Below are positions 8,619-18,021 of a DNA stretch of 64,000 nt, in pieces. The stretch is taken from positions 226,362 through 290,361 of the forward strand of contig NZ_FNDX01000004.1 in assembly GCF_900099765.1 (NCBI RefSeq). The letters are read 5' to 3'. The stretch is from Paenibacillus typhae (lineage in GTDB: Bacteria > Bacillota > Bacilli > Paenibacillales > Paenibacillaceae). Both the position numbers and the translations under genes were made by a program. Below the pieces are notes generated by a model that worked only from the letters and a program-made list of their open reading frames with translations, did not search any database and had not been told where the DNA came from. Each line of letters begins with the position of its first letter. Position 1 is the stretch's first letter.

Positions 8619-9764
8619 TTATTTACCTATTGCCTGATCCCTCATTACATTCTCACCGGCGGCAATCCGCGCCGAGGTCCATTTCATATCATCCTCCGCC
8701 CAGAAGGGATCGGAGGGCAGCAGGCCGAGCGGCAGAAATACAGAGGCGCATAGATAGAGGCTGCCTGTATTAATGTAGCTTTCGGCAAGATCCGGCTGAT
8801 AGCCGTACACTCCCGGCCGCAGCCAGCCTTGTTCGTCCAAATTTCCCGGGAAATCCATCGTCCGTCTGATAACAGCCGTCAGAGCGCAGCGTACCTGCTG
8901 CTGCGGCAGCGCGTCCTCCAGGAAATGCTGCAGCGCCGCCTGCGACAGCAACTGAAAAGCGCCAAAGCGGTACACAATCGACCGCCCGGTGAACGGATAG
9001 GTTCCGTCCGGGGCAATCATCTTTTCCAGCACGGTGGCATACCTCCGGGCCCGCTCCATAATGACCGGCTTCAGCGCCGCATACTGTGCGGAGTCCTGCT
9101 CAAACACTGCAACTACATCCGCCAGCATCGGCTGAATGACAAAGCTGTTATAGTAATCCCAGTGGAAGTCCTTGCCGTCCCCGTAGACGCCGTCGCCCTT
9201 GTACCAGTCCATGAACATGTGCACGGCATAGCCTACACGCATCCGGTCATATTCCGGATCGCCCAGAATGAACAGGGCCGCTTCTACCATGGCACTGAAC
9301 AGAATCCAGTTGCTGCCGCTGGGCGCGGTCCGCCGGGTTTCTTTTAACGCGGTAGTTACATTCGACTTGACCCGGCTGTCGAGCCGTCCGGCGAGCTGTT
9401 TGGGTGCCCGTACCAGTGCATGGGCCAGAAAAGCGGCATCCACCAGCGGCTGGCCTTCGGTCTTGAAATTCATATAATCCGGGGAGGCCGGATCGGTACC
9501 GGCATCTATCGCTTCCAGCATCAGACCGGCATAACGGGCTCTAAGCTGCTCCTCTTCACCCTCCAGCCCCTCAAGCTCCAGCCATGGGGCCATCCCGCAG
9601 GCCAGCCGGGCAAAAGCCTCCAGATGGGCAAACGTGCTCCGGTCGGCGTGAAATTCCGTAGGCAGCTCTTCTTTTAAACGTCTGCGGCTCAAGGCATCGA
9701 GTACCGGATGGCCGATCAGCAGCAAGGTATCCAGCCAATATTTGCGCTGCTCCGTAGTATTCAT
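8619..9764 (-). CDS. DUF2264 protein (381 aa), first gene of the polysaccharide operon
   Basis: A compact DUF2264 (PF10022) protein covering only the helical toroid. Family features are clear: LDTLLLIGHPVLDAL at the start, ATDPASPDYMNF, NWILFSAMVEA, and DGVYGDGKDFHWDYYNSFVIQP near residue 200. Members sit in loci that break down uronate-rich polysaccharides and are probably glycosidases; glucuronidase activity has been reported for relatives (recalled, not tested). Start ATG at 9764 follows AAAGGAAG. It heads the minus-strand operon and is divergent from the AraC regulator. It differs from the 629-residue paralogue by lacking the C-terminal beta domain. Confidence 0.85.
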   Translation of the reverse strand: MNTTEQRKYWLDTLLLIGHPVLDALSRRRLKEELPTEFHADRSTFAHLEAFARLACGMAPWLELEGLEGEEEQLRARYAGLMLEAIDAGTDPASPDYMNFKTEGQPLVDAAFLAHALVRAPKQLAGRLDSRVKSNVTTALKETRRTAPSGSNWILFSAMVEAALFILGDPEYDRMRVGYAVHMFMDWYKGDGVYGDGKDFHWDYYNSFVIQPMLADVVAVFEQDSAQYAALKPVIMERARRYATVLEKMIAPDGTYPFTGRSIVYRFGAFQLLSQAALQHFLEDALPQQQVRCALTAVIRRTMDFPGNLDEQGWLRPGVYGYQPDLAESYINTGSLYLCASVFLPLGLLPSDPFWAEDDMKWTSARIAAGENVMRDQAIGK

Positions 9765-9888
9765 GTAAGCGTTCTTCCTTTCATTTGCACAATCTACCTT
9801 TATAGTTTACTGTTGAGTTATTGCAATGTCTTTGCGATTAATGAGGTTTTATTGCGTTTATTGTGATGAATCGGAAGGGGCAGCCGAA

Positions 9889-10740
9889 ATGAAGCATTCG
9901 GAGTACTATCAGCCGTTTCAGGGGGATATTCTGGCCGGAATCGGCAATTCGCCGGTCTCCCCGACCAGGGATTTTCATATCCATGACCACTATGAGATTT
10001 TTCTGTTTCTGGGCGGCAGGGTGAACGGCTTCGTGGAGCAGTACAGCTACCCGCTGCAGCGCGGCGATGTGCTGATTTTTAACAACCATGAAATCCATAA
10101 AATCATTAATCTGACCCGGGAGCCGTATGAACGGTTAACGGTCCATTTCCGGGCTCCGCAGATCTATCCCTTCTGCACTCAGGCAACCAACCTGCTCGCC
10201 TGCTTCCAGAACCGCCAGCCCGGTGAGCATAATCTTGCGCATATGGAGGAGCCGCTGCTGAGCGAGTATCTGGACTTGTCCATGCGCCTGATTGAAACGG
10301 TGGAGCAGCCGAAATACGGCAGCGAGGTCCTTTCTCTTACTTATCTGATCCAGATTCTCGTGCTTGTAAATGAGCTGTACGCCCGCACCCGCTCTGCTGT
10401 TGCTACCAGCGTCATTTCACCGCATATCCAGGCAGCCATGAGCTACATTGACGGCCATCTGCAGCTGCATTTGACACTTGAACAGATTGCCGGCGAGCTC
10501 GGTCTGGATAAATATTATCTCAGCCACATGTTCAAGCAGCAGACCGGAGGAACCCTCTACCGCTACGTCCTGCTCAAAAAAATTACCTTAGCCAAGCAGC
10601 TTCTGTCCGCCGGCACCTCTGTTTCCGACACCTGCTATCTGACCGGGTTCAACGATTATGCCAACTTTATCCGCACCTTCAAGAACATCACCGGCATCCC
10701 GCCGGGCAAATACGGCAAGCTGGCGGAGCGGACGGTTTGA
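9889..10740 (+). CDS. AraC family transcriptional regulator with cupin sensor domain
   Basis: A 283-residue regulator: an N-terminal cupin-like AraC-binding domain (about 20-140; FHIHDHYEIFLFLGGRVNGFVE and RGDVLIFNNHEIH) and a C-terminal pair of HTH motifs (about 180-280; LTLEQIAGELGLDKYYLSHMFKQQ and ETCYLTGF-like SVSDTCYLTGFNDYANFIRTF). It probably activates the divergent DUF2264-lyase-GH88 operon when a sugar binds. ATG at 9889 is preferred since GGAAGGGGC lies 8 bases upstream; an in-frame start at 9826 lacks one. The 124-bp divergent region contains TTATTGC repeats that could be its binding sites, but this is uncertain. Confidence 0.88.
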   Translation: MKHSEYYQPFQGDILAGIGNSPVSPTRDFHIHDHYEIFLFLGGRVNGFVEQYSYPLQRGDVLIFNNHEIHKIINLTREPYERLTVHFRAPQIYPFCTQATNLLACFQNRQPGEHNLAHMEEPLLSEYLDLSMRLIETVEQPKYGSEVLSLTYLIQILVLVNELYARTRSAVATSVISPHIQAAMSYIDGHLQLHLTLEQIAGELGLDKYYLSHMFKQQTGGTLYRYVLLKKITLAKQLLSAGTSVSDTCYLTGFNDYANFIRTFKNITGIPPGKYGKLAERTV

Positions 10741-10760
10741 GTAGCGGGTCTCTGGTCTGA

Positions 10761-10797
10761 GCTTTGGGCTTTGGGCTTTGGGCTTTGGGCTTTGGGC
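10761..10797. repeat. Heptanucleotide tandem repeat
   Basis: GCTTTGG is repeated five times in direct succession just behind the AraC stop codon, with a similar degenerate stretch around it. It is a simple sequence repeat that may vary in number between strains. It does not overlap a gene. Confidence 0.9.
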
Positions 10798-10890
10798 TCC
10801 TGGCGGTTAGCAGCTAGTGGTTGGCCACAGCGGTATTCTCTTTTGGTTTCAGCTGGCCGTATGCCGGGAACGGGACCCATATGCTCATAG

Positions 10891-11077
10891 TTAAGTGGAA
10901 TTTCTCCACCTATTTCTCAACAAAACACCTCTCACAAGGTATTAGTGGGAAAAACTCCACTTAAAATGCACGTTCTGCCCTCCTGAAGCCTGATTTGCCC
11001 AAAGTAAGCGGAATCATTCCAACTATTCATCGTTTTTATTAAAAAATACTGAAATTAGGTGGCAGAAATCCACCTAA
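10891..11077. repeat. Interspersed repeat element A2 (51/62/51)
   Basis: Modules start at 10891, 10942, 11004 and 11055, with the same 51, 62 and 51 bp steps as A1, A3 and A4. The fourth module (TTAGGTGGC...CCACCTAA) is an almost perfect palindrome. The element lies between the convergent AraC and GH59 genes and contains no coding sequence. Confidence 0.85.
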
Positions 11078-11114
11078 TTCCTCAAGTGCTCCTTTCTTCG
11101 TCCTCCCGCCCAAT

Positions 11115-11156
11115 AAAAACCCGGCAGCCTGCAATAGCGCAGGCTGCCGGGTTTTT
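11115..11156. terminator. Bidirectional rho-independent terminator
   Basis: A perfect 13-bp GC-rich stem (CCCGGCAGCCTGC and complement, 6-base loop) is flanked by five A residues on the left and five T residues on the right. It can end the GH59 transcript (minus strand) and transcription coming from the AraC side. Confidence 0.92.
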
Positions 11157-11165
11157 AATGCATGC

Positions 11166-14100
11166 CTACTGCTGCTTCAGCAGGTTGTAGATCACCTGTG
11201 CACTTTCGGCACGGGTCATCAGCGCCTGCGGAGCAAACTGCCGGCCGCCGCGTCCCTGCAGAAGCCCTGCCTCTACAGCGATGCCAACTGCCTCCTCTGC
11301 CCAGCCGCTGATTTGCAGCTGATCACTGAACGATCCGGCAGAAGCTGCCTGTGCTTTCTCTCCCTGCAAATACTCGTATGCCCGCACAACCATCACGGCC
11401 ATTTCCTCTCGTGTAATGCCGCTGTCCGGTACAAAGGTATCTGCCGTGCGTCCAAGCACAATGCCTGCCTGATTAACGGCAGCAATGCTGTCAGCATACC
11501 AGGCACCAGTCTTAACATCCTGGAATGCCGTAGTGCTTCCATCCGCAGCCTCCAGACCGAGCGCCCGGGCGATCATCGCCGCGAACTGCGCTCTTGTCAG
11601 TTGCCCTTGCGGAGCAAACTCGTTGGCAGAAATCCCTTTAATAATATGTCTGGCGGCCAGCGACTTGATTACGCTGTTAGCCCACATGCTGCTGCTGACA
11701 TCCGCAAAGCTCCTGTCATATTCCAGCACTGCATATTGGCTGAAATGGCTCACTGCCGCTGTCATTTTTCCGTCCTTCAGCGTGCCGCCAACATACTGGA
11801 GGCTCCCATCCCCGGCGATATAATACACGCCAAGCAGTTCGGGGTTGGCATCCGTGTCAACACTGAAGGTCAGACGCAGCGGTACATCAAACGCTGTTAC
11901 CTTTACAGCAGTGCCGTCTGCAGCAACAGTCTCCAGACTGAAGCTGATAATATCCCCTGCCGCAGACAAGCGGAGCGAGCTGTCCGCAGCCTGATTGTTG
12001 ATCAGCTGCTCCGCTGCTGCAGCTGGTGTCTTCAGGGCTGTCAGCCTGATGCGCACCTGATCAGCCTGAGCCTGACCTGCTGCAGCTTTCTCAACAATGC
12101 TCTTCAGCGCATCAGGAGTGAATTCTACAGCAGCATTGCTCCAGGCCAAGCGCAGTGTATTGCTGCCCGTCAACCCCTGAATCCCTGCCGGAAGCACAAC
12201 GGATTCTGTACCTTCAGCCAGCTGAACCGTAACGGCTCCGTCTGCAGCGGCAGGAATATCCTTCTGTTCCAGCGTCCGCACAGTCTGCACTGCAGGCGTC
12301 GGTGTTGGCGATGGCGTAGCCGCCACCGGTGGAGCAGTCTGCACAGGCGTATCCGTCGGTGCCGGTGTAGGTGTCGGCGAAGGCGTCGGAGTTGGTGTTG
12401 ACGGAAGCTCTTTCTCAGCAACAGTAACGGTTCGGATAACTTCAACCGCTGCATTACCGGCTGCATCGCTCACATTATAATGGTAGAGATAAATACCTGC
12501 TTCCGTGGTATCCAGCGCATTTACCGGCTGGCCACCCGTCGTGATGGTCGTTATAATCTGACCGGTAAGGTCCCCATCCCGGTCATCCGATGCTGTCGCG
12601 CCGGCATCGGTATACGCCGTACCGTTTGCCAGCTGTACAGCTGGCTCACCAAGCAGGGTAATGACCGGTTTTACCGTATCCGGATCTTCAGCTACAACTA
12701 CTTTTCTCGTTACTTCCAGCGCCTTATTACCGGCATCGTCACTGACATTATAGTGGAAGGTGTAGACATCCGCTTTAGCCGTATCCAGCGCTGTCAGCCC
12801 GTATACCTCACTGCTGACCGTAGTGATGATCCGGTCTGTCAGATCGCCGTCCACCTCATCGGCTGCGGTCGCTCCGGCATCTGTATACTCCGATCCGAGC
12901 TTAACATTGACCACCTGATCTCCGTTCAGGGTAATGACCGGTGGTGTTACATCCGGCTCCGGCAAGGTAATCGTACCGCTGGCCGAACCCGTAGCCAGCG
13001 CTTCACCTTTGCTTAGCGTTACAGTAAAGCTGAAGCTTCCCGCAGTGTCCTCTGTCGCTTCCTGGAAGGCAGTAAAGGTCACGTCACCCAGAGTCATACC
13101 TGTTTCACTCAAGCCTTCCAGCCCGGAAATCGTCTGCTGCAGCCAGGCCTGCACAGCCTCTTCACTGTTGGCTTCCTCCTTCTTCACATTAAAGGCTGCT
13201 CCTTCGATAATGCTCTTAGCCTCATTCACAGCCAGCTCATTAGCAACACTGGTCTTGTCTCTGGCAATAGCCACATAGCTGACCAGCGCGGCCTGATTGC
13301 CGGAGTAGGTGTTGTTAATGGTATACTTCACCGTTCCGCTCACCGGCAGTGTGAAATCATGGTTAAGCAGGACGCCGTTCGGTCCCGCAACCAGTCCGGT
13401 CCGGACAGTCTCGGTTACCGGCTTACCCTCAGCATCGTTATAGCTGACGGTAATATCCATTGTGCGGTTAGCATTGCTCCACCAATCTCTATGGAAGGAA
13501 GTAAGGGTATATTTACCGGCTTCCAGCGGGAACAGATACACCAGCGGATTGTTTCTGGTGTTGGAGCCGTAGACCCCGGTCTGTGACTTATCCGTCGTAA
13601 CCACCGCACCTCCGAGCCCTTTCATGCCGTAATTTGCTCCGATATTGGTGTGTCCCCATATGGTATCTCCGGTTGAAAGCTGATCCGCCTGCTCATTCAG
13701 CATTCCGGCACCCACAAAATTCTTAATAACGGAATAAGGCGGAGTAACTCCTTCCGCAGCTACGCCTGGATCAACAAAATAAACCAGGCCCTGCGGCACC
13801 ACCTCTACGTAAACAACCGTCTTGAGGCTGCCGTACGTACCGGTAACCGCCACTCTGTCATACGGCGTATCAAAGCTGACTTCAGCCGTATTCCACTTCA
13901 CGGTTACAGGCAGCTTGCTGCCGTCCGCCCGTGTCGCTTCCACCTGCTGCGGCAGAACAGGCAGCTGTCCGGCATACGTTGCGGTATCCGGCAGAACGGC
14001 CAGTTCCCGCAGGTCGCCTGTTGCCAGCTGATTCTGCGCCGAGATCAGACGCTCTGCCAGCTGCGCTGCGCCTTCCTGGTCCAGCCGGTAAGCGGCAATA

Positions 14101-17100
14101 TCAGCCAGTGCACCCTCGGCACTGTCCAATGCAGCAGTGAACAGCTGCCAGTCTGCCTCCGTATATTCTTCCAGCTTCACGATTTCCTTCGCTGCACTCA
14201 CCGCTGCGGCAAGCGCTGCCGTATCCGGTGAGCCTTGCACTTCCCCGGAGACAACAGCTACGGCATCCACAAGCAGCGTGCCGCTCAGCACCTTAATCTG
14301 CACCGTATGCTGGCCGTATTTCAGCCCGCGCAGCGCATAGGTCTGATAAAGCTCCTTCGAGGCCATCGTTTCCGCTGACTGTACAGCAGTCTTGCCGTCC
14401 ACCGTCACCTCAAGCTTCGCTGATCCGTCATTTGGCCCCAGAATATCCAGCCCGGTGCCTTCAAACGTATACGCAAGCGTCGCACCTGCTCCCTGGCTGG
14501 TAGAGGTGGAACGCTGATAGATGAACATGCCGGCGCCGTTGGTATGATTCCAATTCCCGCTGTAGGCCAGCTTGGGATTCGGAGCAGCAGCCAGATCATA
14601 CATTTCCAGATTGTCCAGCAGCTCGGAATAATACGGTGCATAGCCGTCAACCGTCTCTACCTTCAGGTTGTCGAACCGGACATGATAATAGCCGCTGGCC
14701 AGATCAACCCGGCCGGACAATTCAGGAACCGGATCGGTATAGGCAGCCAGCTTCACCCCGTCCAGATAGGCGGTAACGGTGGCTCCGGCAACCTGTATTG
14801 CAATGTTATGCCAGGCGTCATAGGCTGTATTGACGCCTTCGATTTTCACGCCGCCGGTCCCTGTCGCCGCATTCCCGCTGGCCACGGCCCCGCCGTTCAC
14901 CAGCAGCTGCCAGCCGCCGTCGAACCAGAATTTCAGCACATATGGAGTACCTCCGATAGTGTGCGAGCTGCCGCCGCCCTGATAACGGGCGCCAATTGCC
15001 GCGTAATTGGCACTTCCCTCAGTGCTGTTATGCTCAAACGAAACGTCTACGCTGGCTTTGTAGTTCGTCCAGCGGTTGTCGCCGATAGCTGTAACCGGAT
15101 CACCGCTGTTCCATGTGCCGCCAAGGCCCATAATGCTCCGGTCCAGCTGCTGGCGGAGAACATAATTATCCGATCCGTCCGGCAGATAAGCCTCAAATGC
15201 ACCGTTGCGGTCATGGGTATAGCGCGGAATGGCCCCCTTTGATCCGCCACGGGAGTCGATATAGCTCTCGGTGCCTGCTGCCTTTCCGTCTGCCCCGATC
15301 TTCACCACTGTTTTACCGGAATAATCAAAATCATCGGCATACAGGAATTTGTCTCCGGTATCCGGCACCGCTCCTGTTGCATCGGTATCAAGCACCGTCC
15401 GTTCGCCTTCCACAGGCAGCGGGGTGTTGTACTCTGCTTTGTCCTTAGTATCCAAAGTGGTGACCGTTACCGTCGAATACGGCTTCACCTTTACGGTGTA
15501 CACACCGCCGCCGTCTGCGGCAACATTACCGAGATACTGCATGTAATTGCTGTTGAACGCTTCTCCGGCATCGGCGGCACGGGTCTCCCATACCTCTAAG
15601 GAAGGAGTGCCGGCGTAAGCCATATTGACGGCTTGCAGCTTGTAGGTTTTTGTGTATTCGCTGTCATTTACAATGACGGTCGAGAAATCGCTTTTGTCAG
15701 GGGAAGCAAGCGTAATATAGCTTGGCGTTCCGTTGCGACCGTTGACCGGATTGGTTCCGGTAGCCCCGGTGGAGCTGGCCTTGGCAACGGCTCTCCAGAT
15801 GCCGGCCGTATTGTCTTCATTTTCCCAGCCCAGCTCTGCGAACCGGCTGTAATGCTGCAGAATCACCAGGCCGGCATCATAGTGAATCCAGCCTGACCAA
15901 GGGTCGCGTGCGCTGACCAGCTCCTTGAAGGAATATTGTCCGCCTTCATAGAAGGAGCCGATTGCCGGCTGGTAAATAAAATGGGTACGTCGTGAATTCA
16001 CAAACCCTTTAATAATCGTGTTGCTCATTTCCAGCGGGCCGCCCACCCCGCCGATGCCCGTTCCGGCAGCTGTAGGGTCCTTCACATTGTTGTTGGGACG
16101 GAATGCCGAGTTACTGAATGTAGCCTGCGCCTCGCTGTTCCAGATTTCAATGTCATACTGCTCGGCAAGCTTTTTGAAATTGCCTGCGGCATCGTCATCG
16201 GTGTTGTAATGGTATCCGGCTATCGGTACGGCATTGCGAAGCGACTCATCGGTTACCATTGCACTGCCGAAGGAGCCGATGCCGACCTCATCGGAAATAA
16301 CCACCTGAATCCGGTTATACAGCGCCTGCTCCTCTGCGCTGGCAAAGCCTTCTTTATCCGTCTTGACCTTATCCGCATACTGTTTGGTCCAGTCTAAATC
16401 CGGAGCATGCTCGTTAATGTACGGATTGACGTAGTTGGTCATATAACCGTACTGGCGGTACGCCTCCAGAATCGTGTTTTTGTACCAGGTATAGATTTTG
16501 TCGTTGTTATCCGCCCAGGCCGGAGCGCTCCAGCGCAGAATGCTGACCTTCAGGTCCGGATTGACGGCCTTCGCATCCGCTGCCAGCTGAAAGCCGGGAT
16601 GGCGCTTCACATTAACCTCTTCATCCGCTGTGCGCATTGTAGCCGGATCAGGTCCGGTGGAGTTGTTGCGGTCATTGCCCATTTCAATTTTGACATGGGT
16701 CATGAGCGGATGCTCTCCGCCGAACAGGATCTGCAGCATTTCCGCATACTTTTCCGGCTGCTCCGACTTGTAATCCATGAGGAGCGCACTGGTGCTGTTG
16801 GCGCTCAGTACGCCGAAGCCCTTGAACGTAAGACCGTTCTGATTGTCCGCCTGAATATCATTGCCGTTCAGCAGAACCTGCACCATGGAGGCCGCAGTCG
16901 CCTTGGCATCATCGAGGATGGATTTAATTCCCCCTTCAGCAATGGCGAACCAGCTGAGGACCGGTTTTTCACCGGAGACGTAAGCATATGTCAGCGTAAT
17001 AGGAACGCTGGTGTCCACATCTGCCGGAACGGTAAACTCGCCGGAGTTGATTTTGGACGCATTGACATTGAACTGGCTCAGTGACAAGGTGTGCTTGCCG

Positions 17101-17816
17101 CCGCTTGTGTCCTGGTACTCGATCCGCGGCTGGATAACCCGCGAACGGCTGCCGTACCAGTCGTGGAAGCCGCTGCTCAGCGTATAGGTTCCGGCTTCAA
17201 GCGCCTTAAGCTGGTAGACGATATTGTCGTTAGCAGCGCGTACACCGACTACCCACACAGATGGATCTGTTGCCGGATCGGTGTGTCCGCCGTCCTTGGA
17301 ATTTTTGATCTTCTGCACGGAATCGTCGAAGCCCCAGTCCGTGGTCCCGCTGACATAGCGCTGATCCGGCGTCTGATTGATCAGGTTCCCGCCGCTGAGC
17401 GCTTTGACCGCTTCATACAGCGGGGAGGCTGTAGGCCCGTTCCCCACCGAGTCTCCGCCCCGGCCGCTGTCCACAAAATAGGCCAGCGGATAATCGGCAG
17501 GCGGAATGACCAGAGCGCTGGCGGTAACCGGACCGCTGGCCGTTGTTCCGCTTACGGTTACTGTTTCATACGGCACAGCAAAGGTGTCTTCCCCGATATT
17601 CCAGCTGACAGCTGTACTGCTGCCTCCGATATTGATACTGGCCGGCAAATTGGTGCCAGCCGCAGTCTTCGCTCCCATATAGGCGGCTGCGTAGACGTTA
17701 TCAACCGTTGCAGCAGAGGCGGACGGCTGGCCGAGTCCCGGGAACATCCCGAACACGAGCATCGCAGTCATCAGGATGGAAAAAAGCTTTTTGCCGGATG
17801 ATGGCTTTCTGTTCAT
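11166..17816 (-). CDS. Giant SLH-anchored GH59-like glycoside hydrolase (2216 aa)
   Basis: Secreted multidomain enzyme. Residues 1-36 are a signal peptide (ending QPSASAA). About 60-110 is an Ig-like segment and 111-297 a beta-rich module (LAYFVDSG...). About 330-790 resembles GH59 galactocerebrosidase/beta-galactosidase, with clan-A glutamates visible at E469 (YINEH) and E562 (IWNSE). About 820-1060 is a lectin-like domain as in GALC. Then follow a sandwich (1080-1195), a helical module (1200-1265), a second Ig-like plus YFVDPG module (1270-1522) copying the N-terminal pair, two DUF5011/HYR-type Ig repeats (1623-1800), a Thr/Pro linker (1805-1845), and three SLH repeats (2036-2216) that bind the cell wall. 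It is the last gene of the importer operon and starts behind GAAGGAGG. Confidence 0.85.
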   Translation of the reverse strand: MNRKPSSGKKLFSILMTAMLVFGMFPGLGQPSASAATVDNVYAAAYMGAKTAAGTNLPASINIGGSSTAVSWNIGEDTFAVPYETVTVSGTTASGPVTASALVIPPADYPLAYFVDSGRGGDSVGNGPTASPLYEAVKALSGGNLINQTPDQRYVSGTTDWGFDDSVQKIKNSKDGGHTDPATDPSVWVVGVRAANDNIVYQLKALEAGTYTLSSGFHDWYGSRSRVIQPRIEYQDTSGGKHTLSLSQFNVNASKINSGEFTVPADVDTSVPITLTYAYVSGEKPVLSWFAIAEGGIKSILDDAKATAASMVQVLLNGNDIQADNQNGLTFKGFGVLSANSTSALLMDYKSEQPEKYAEMLQILFGGEHPLMTHVKIEMGNDRNNSTGPDPATMRTADEEVNVKRHPGFQLAADAKAVNPDLKVSILRWSAPAWADNNDKIYTWYKNTILEAYRQYGYMTNYVNPYINEHAPDLDWTKQYADKVKTDKEGFASAEEQALYNRIQVVISDEVGIGSFGSAMVTDESLRNAVPIAGYHYNTDDDAAGNFKKLAEQYDIEIWNSEAQATFSNSAFRPNNNVKDPTAAGTGIGGVGGPLEMSNTIIKGFVNSRRTHFIYQPAIGSFYEGGQYSFKELVSARDPWSGWIHYDAGLVILQHYSRFAELGWENEDNTAGIWRAVAKASSTGATGTNPVNGRNGTPSYITLASPDKSDFSTVIVNDSEYTKTYKLQAVNMAYAGTPSLEVWETRAADAGEAFNSNYMQYLGNVAADGGGVYTVKVKPYSTVTVTTLDTKDKAEYNTPLPVEGERTVLDTDATGAVPDTGDKFLYADDFDYSGKTVVKIGADGKAAGTESYIDSRGGSKGAIPRYTHDRNGAFEAYLPDGSDNYVLRQQLDRSIMGLGGTWNSGDPVTAIGDNRWTNYKASVDVSFEHNSTEGSANYAAIGARYQGGGSSHTIGGTPYVLKFWFDGGWQLLVNGGAVASGNAATGTGGVKIEGVNTAYDAWHNIAIQVAGATVTAYLDGVKLAAYTDPVPELSGRVDLASGYYHVRFDNLKVETVDGYAPYYSELLDNLEMYDLAAAPNPKLAYSGNWNHTNGAGMFIYQRSTSTSQGAGATLAYTFEGTGLDILGPNDGSAKLEVTVDGKTAVQSAETMASKELYQTYALRGLKYGQHTVQIKVLSGTLLVDAVAVVSGEVQGSPDTAALAAAVSAAKEIVKLEEYTEADWQLFTAALDSAEGALADIAAYRLDQEGAAQLAERLISAQNQLATGDLRELAVLPDTATYAGQLPVLPQQVEATRADGSKLPVTVKWNTAEVSFDTPYDRVAVTGTYGSLKTVVYVEVVPQGLVYFVDPGVAAEGVTPPYSVIKNFVGAGMLNEQADQLSTGDTIWGHTNIGANYGMKGLGGAVVTTDKSQTGVYGSNTRNNPLVYLFPLEAGKYTLTSFHRDWWSNANRTMDITVSYNDAEGKPVTETVRTGLVAGPNGVLLNHDFTLPVSGTVKYTINNTYSGNQAALVSYVAIARDKTSVANELAVNEAKSIIEGAAFNVKKEEANSEEAVQAWLQQTISGLEGLSETGMTLGDVTFTAFQEATEDTAGSFSFTVTLSKGEALATGSASGTITLPEPDVTPPVITLNGDQVVNVKLGSEYTDAGATAADEVDGDLTDRIITTVSSEVYGLTALDTAKADVYTFHYNVSDDAGNKALEVTRKVVVAEDPDTVKPVITLLGEPAVQLANGTAYTDAGATASDDRDGDLTGQIITTITTGGQPVNALDTTEAGIYLYHYNVSDAAGNAAVEVIRTVTVAEKELPSTPTPTPSPTPTPAPTDTPVQTAPPVAATPSPTPTPAVQTVRTLEQKDIPAAADGAVTVQLAEGTESVVLPAGIQGLTGSNTLRLAWSNAAVEFTPDALKSIVEKAAAGQAQADQVRIRLTALKTPAAAAEQLINNQAADSSLRLSAAGDIISFSLETVAADGTAVKVTAFDVPLRLTFSVDTDANPELLGVYYIAGDGSLQYVGGTLKDGKMTAAVSHFSQYAVLEYDRSFADVSSSMWANSVIKSLAARHIIKGISANEFAPQGQLTRAQFAAMIARALGLEAADGSTTAFQDVKTGAWYADSIAAVNQAGIVLGRTADTFVPDSGITREEMAVMVVRAYEYLQGEKAQAASAGSFSDQLQISGWAEEAVGIAVEAGLLQGRGGRQFAPQALMTRAESAQVIYNLLKQQ

Positions 17817-17861
17817 TCACTTGTCCTCCTTCAAAATGTAAAGTGGGCAAACCAAAATACA

Positions 17862-17876
17862 AAGAAAGCGTATACA
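17862..17876 (-). promoter_or_regulatory. Candidate cre (CcpA) site upstream of the GH59 gene
   Basis: The sequence AAGAAAGCGTATACA matches the catabolite-repression consensus WTGNAANCGNWNNCW with one mismatch (A for T at position 2). It lies 46 bases before the GH59 start. Repression of such an enzyme by preferred sugars would be expected, but one imperfect site is weak evidence. Confidence 0.35.
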
Positions 17877-18021
17877 TACCACTGTAAAAAGCATGCCTTG
17901 GACAGCTGCCGCACAGGTTGTATAATCTCAGAATGCTCCGGACGGCCGTACAAGGCATAGACAAACAAACCTGGCAGCTTGCGGGTAAGGCAACTGCCAG
18001 GCTTGCACATGCTGTAATTCT

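Noticed and set aside
9763..9777. cre-like ATGTAAGCGTTCTTC overlapping the DUF2264 start codon
   Set aside because: Two mismatches in conserved positions of the consensus and overlap with the ribosome binding site make it unconvincing.
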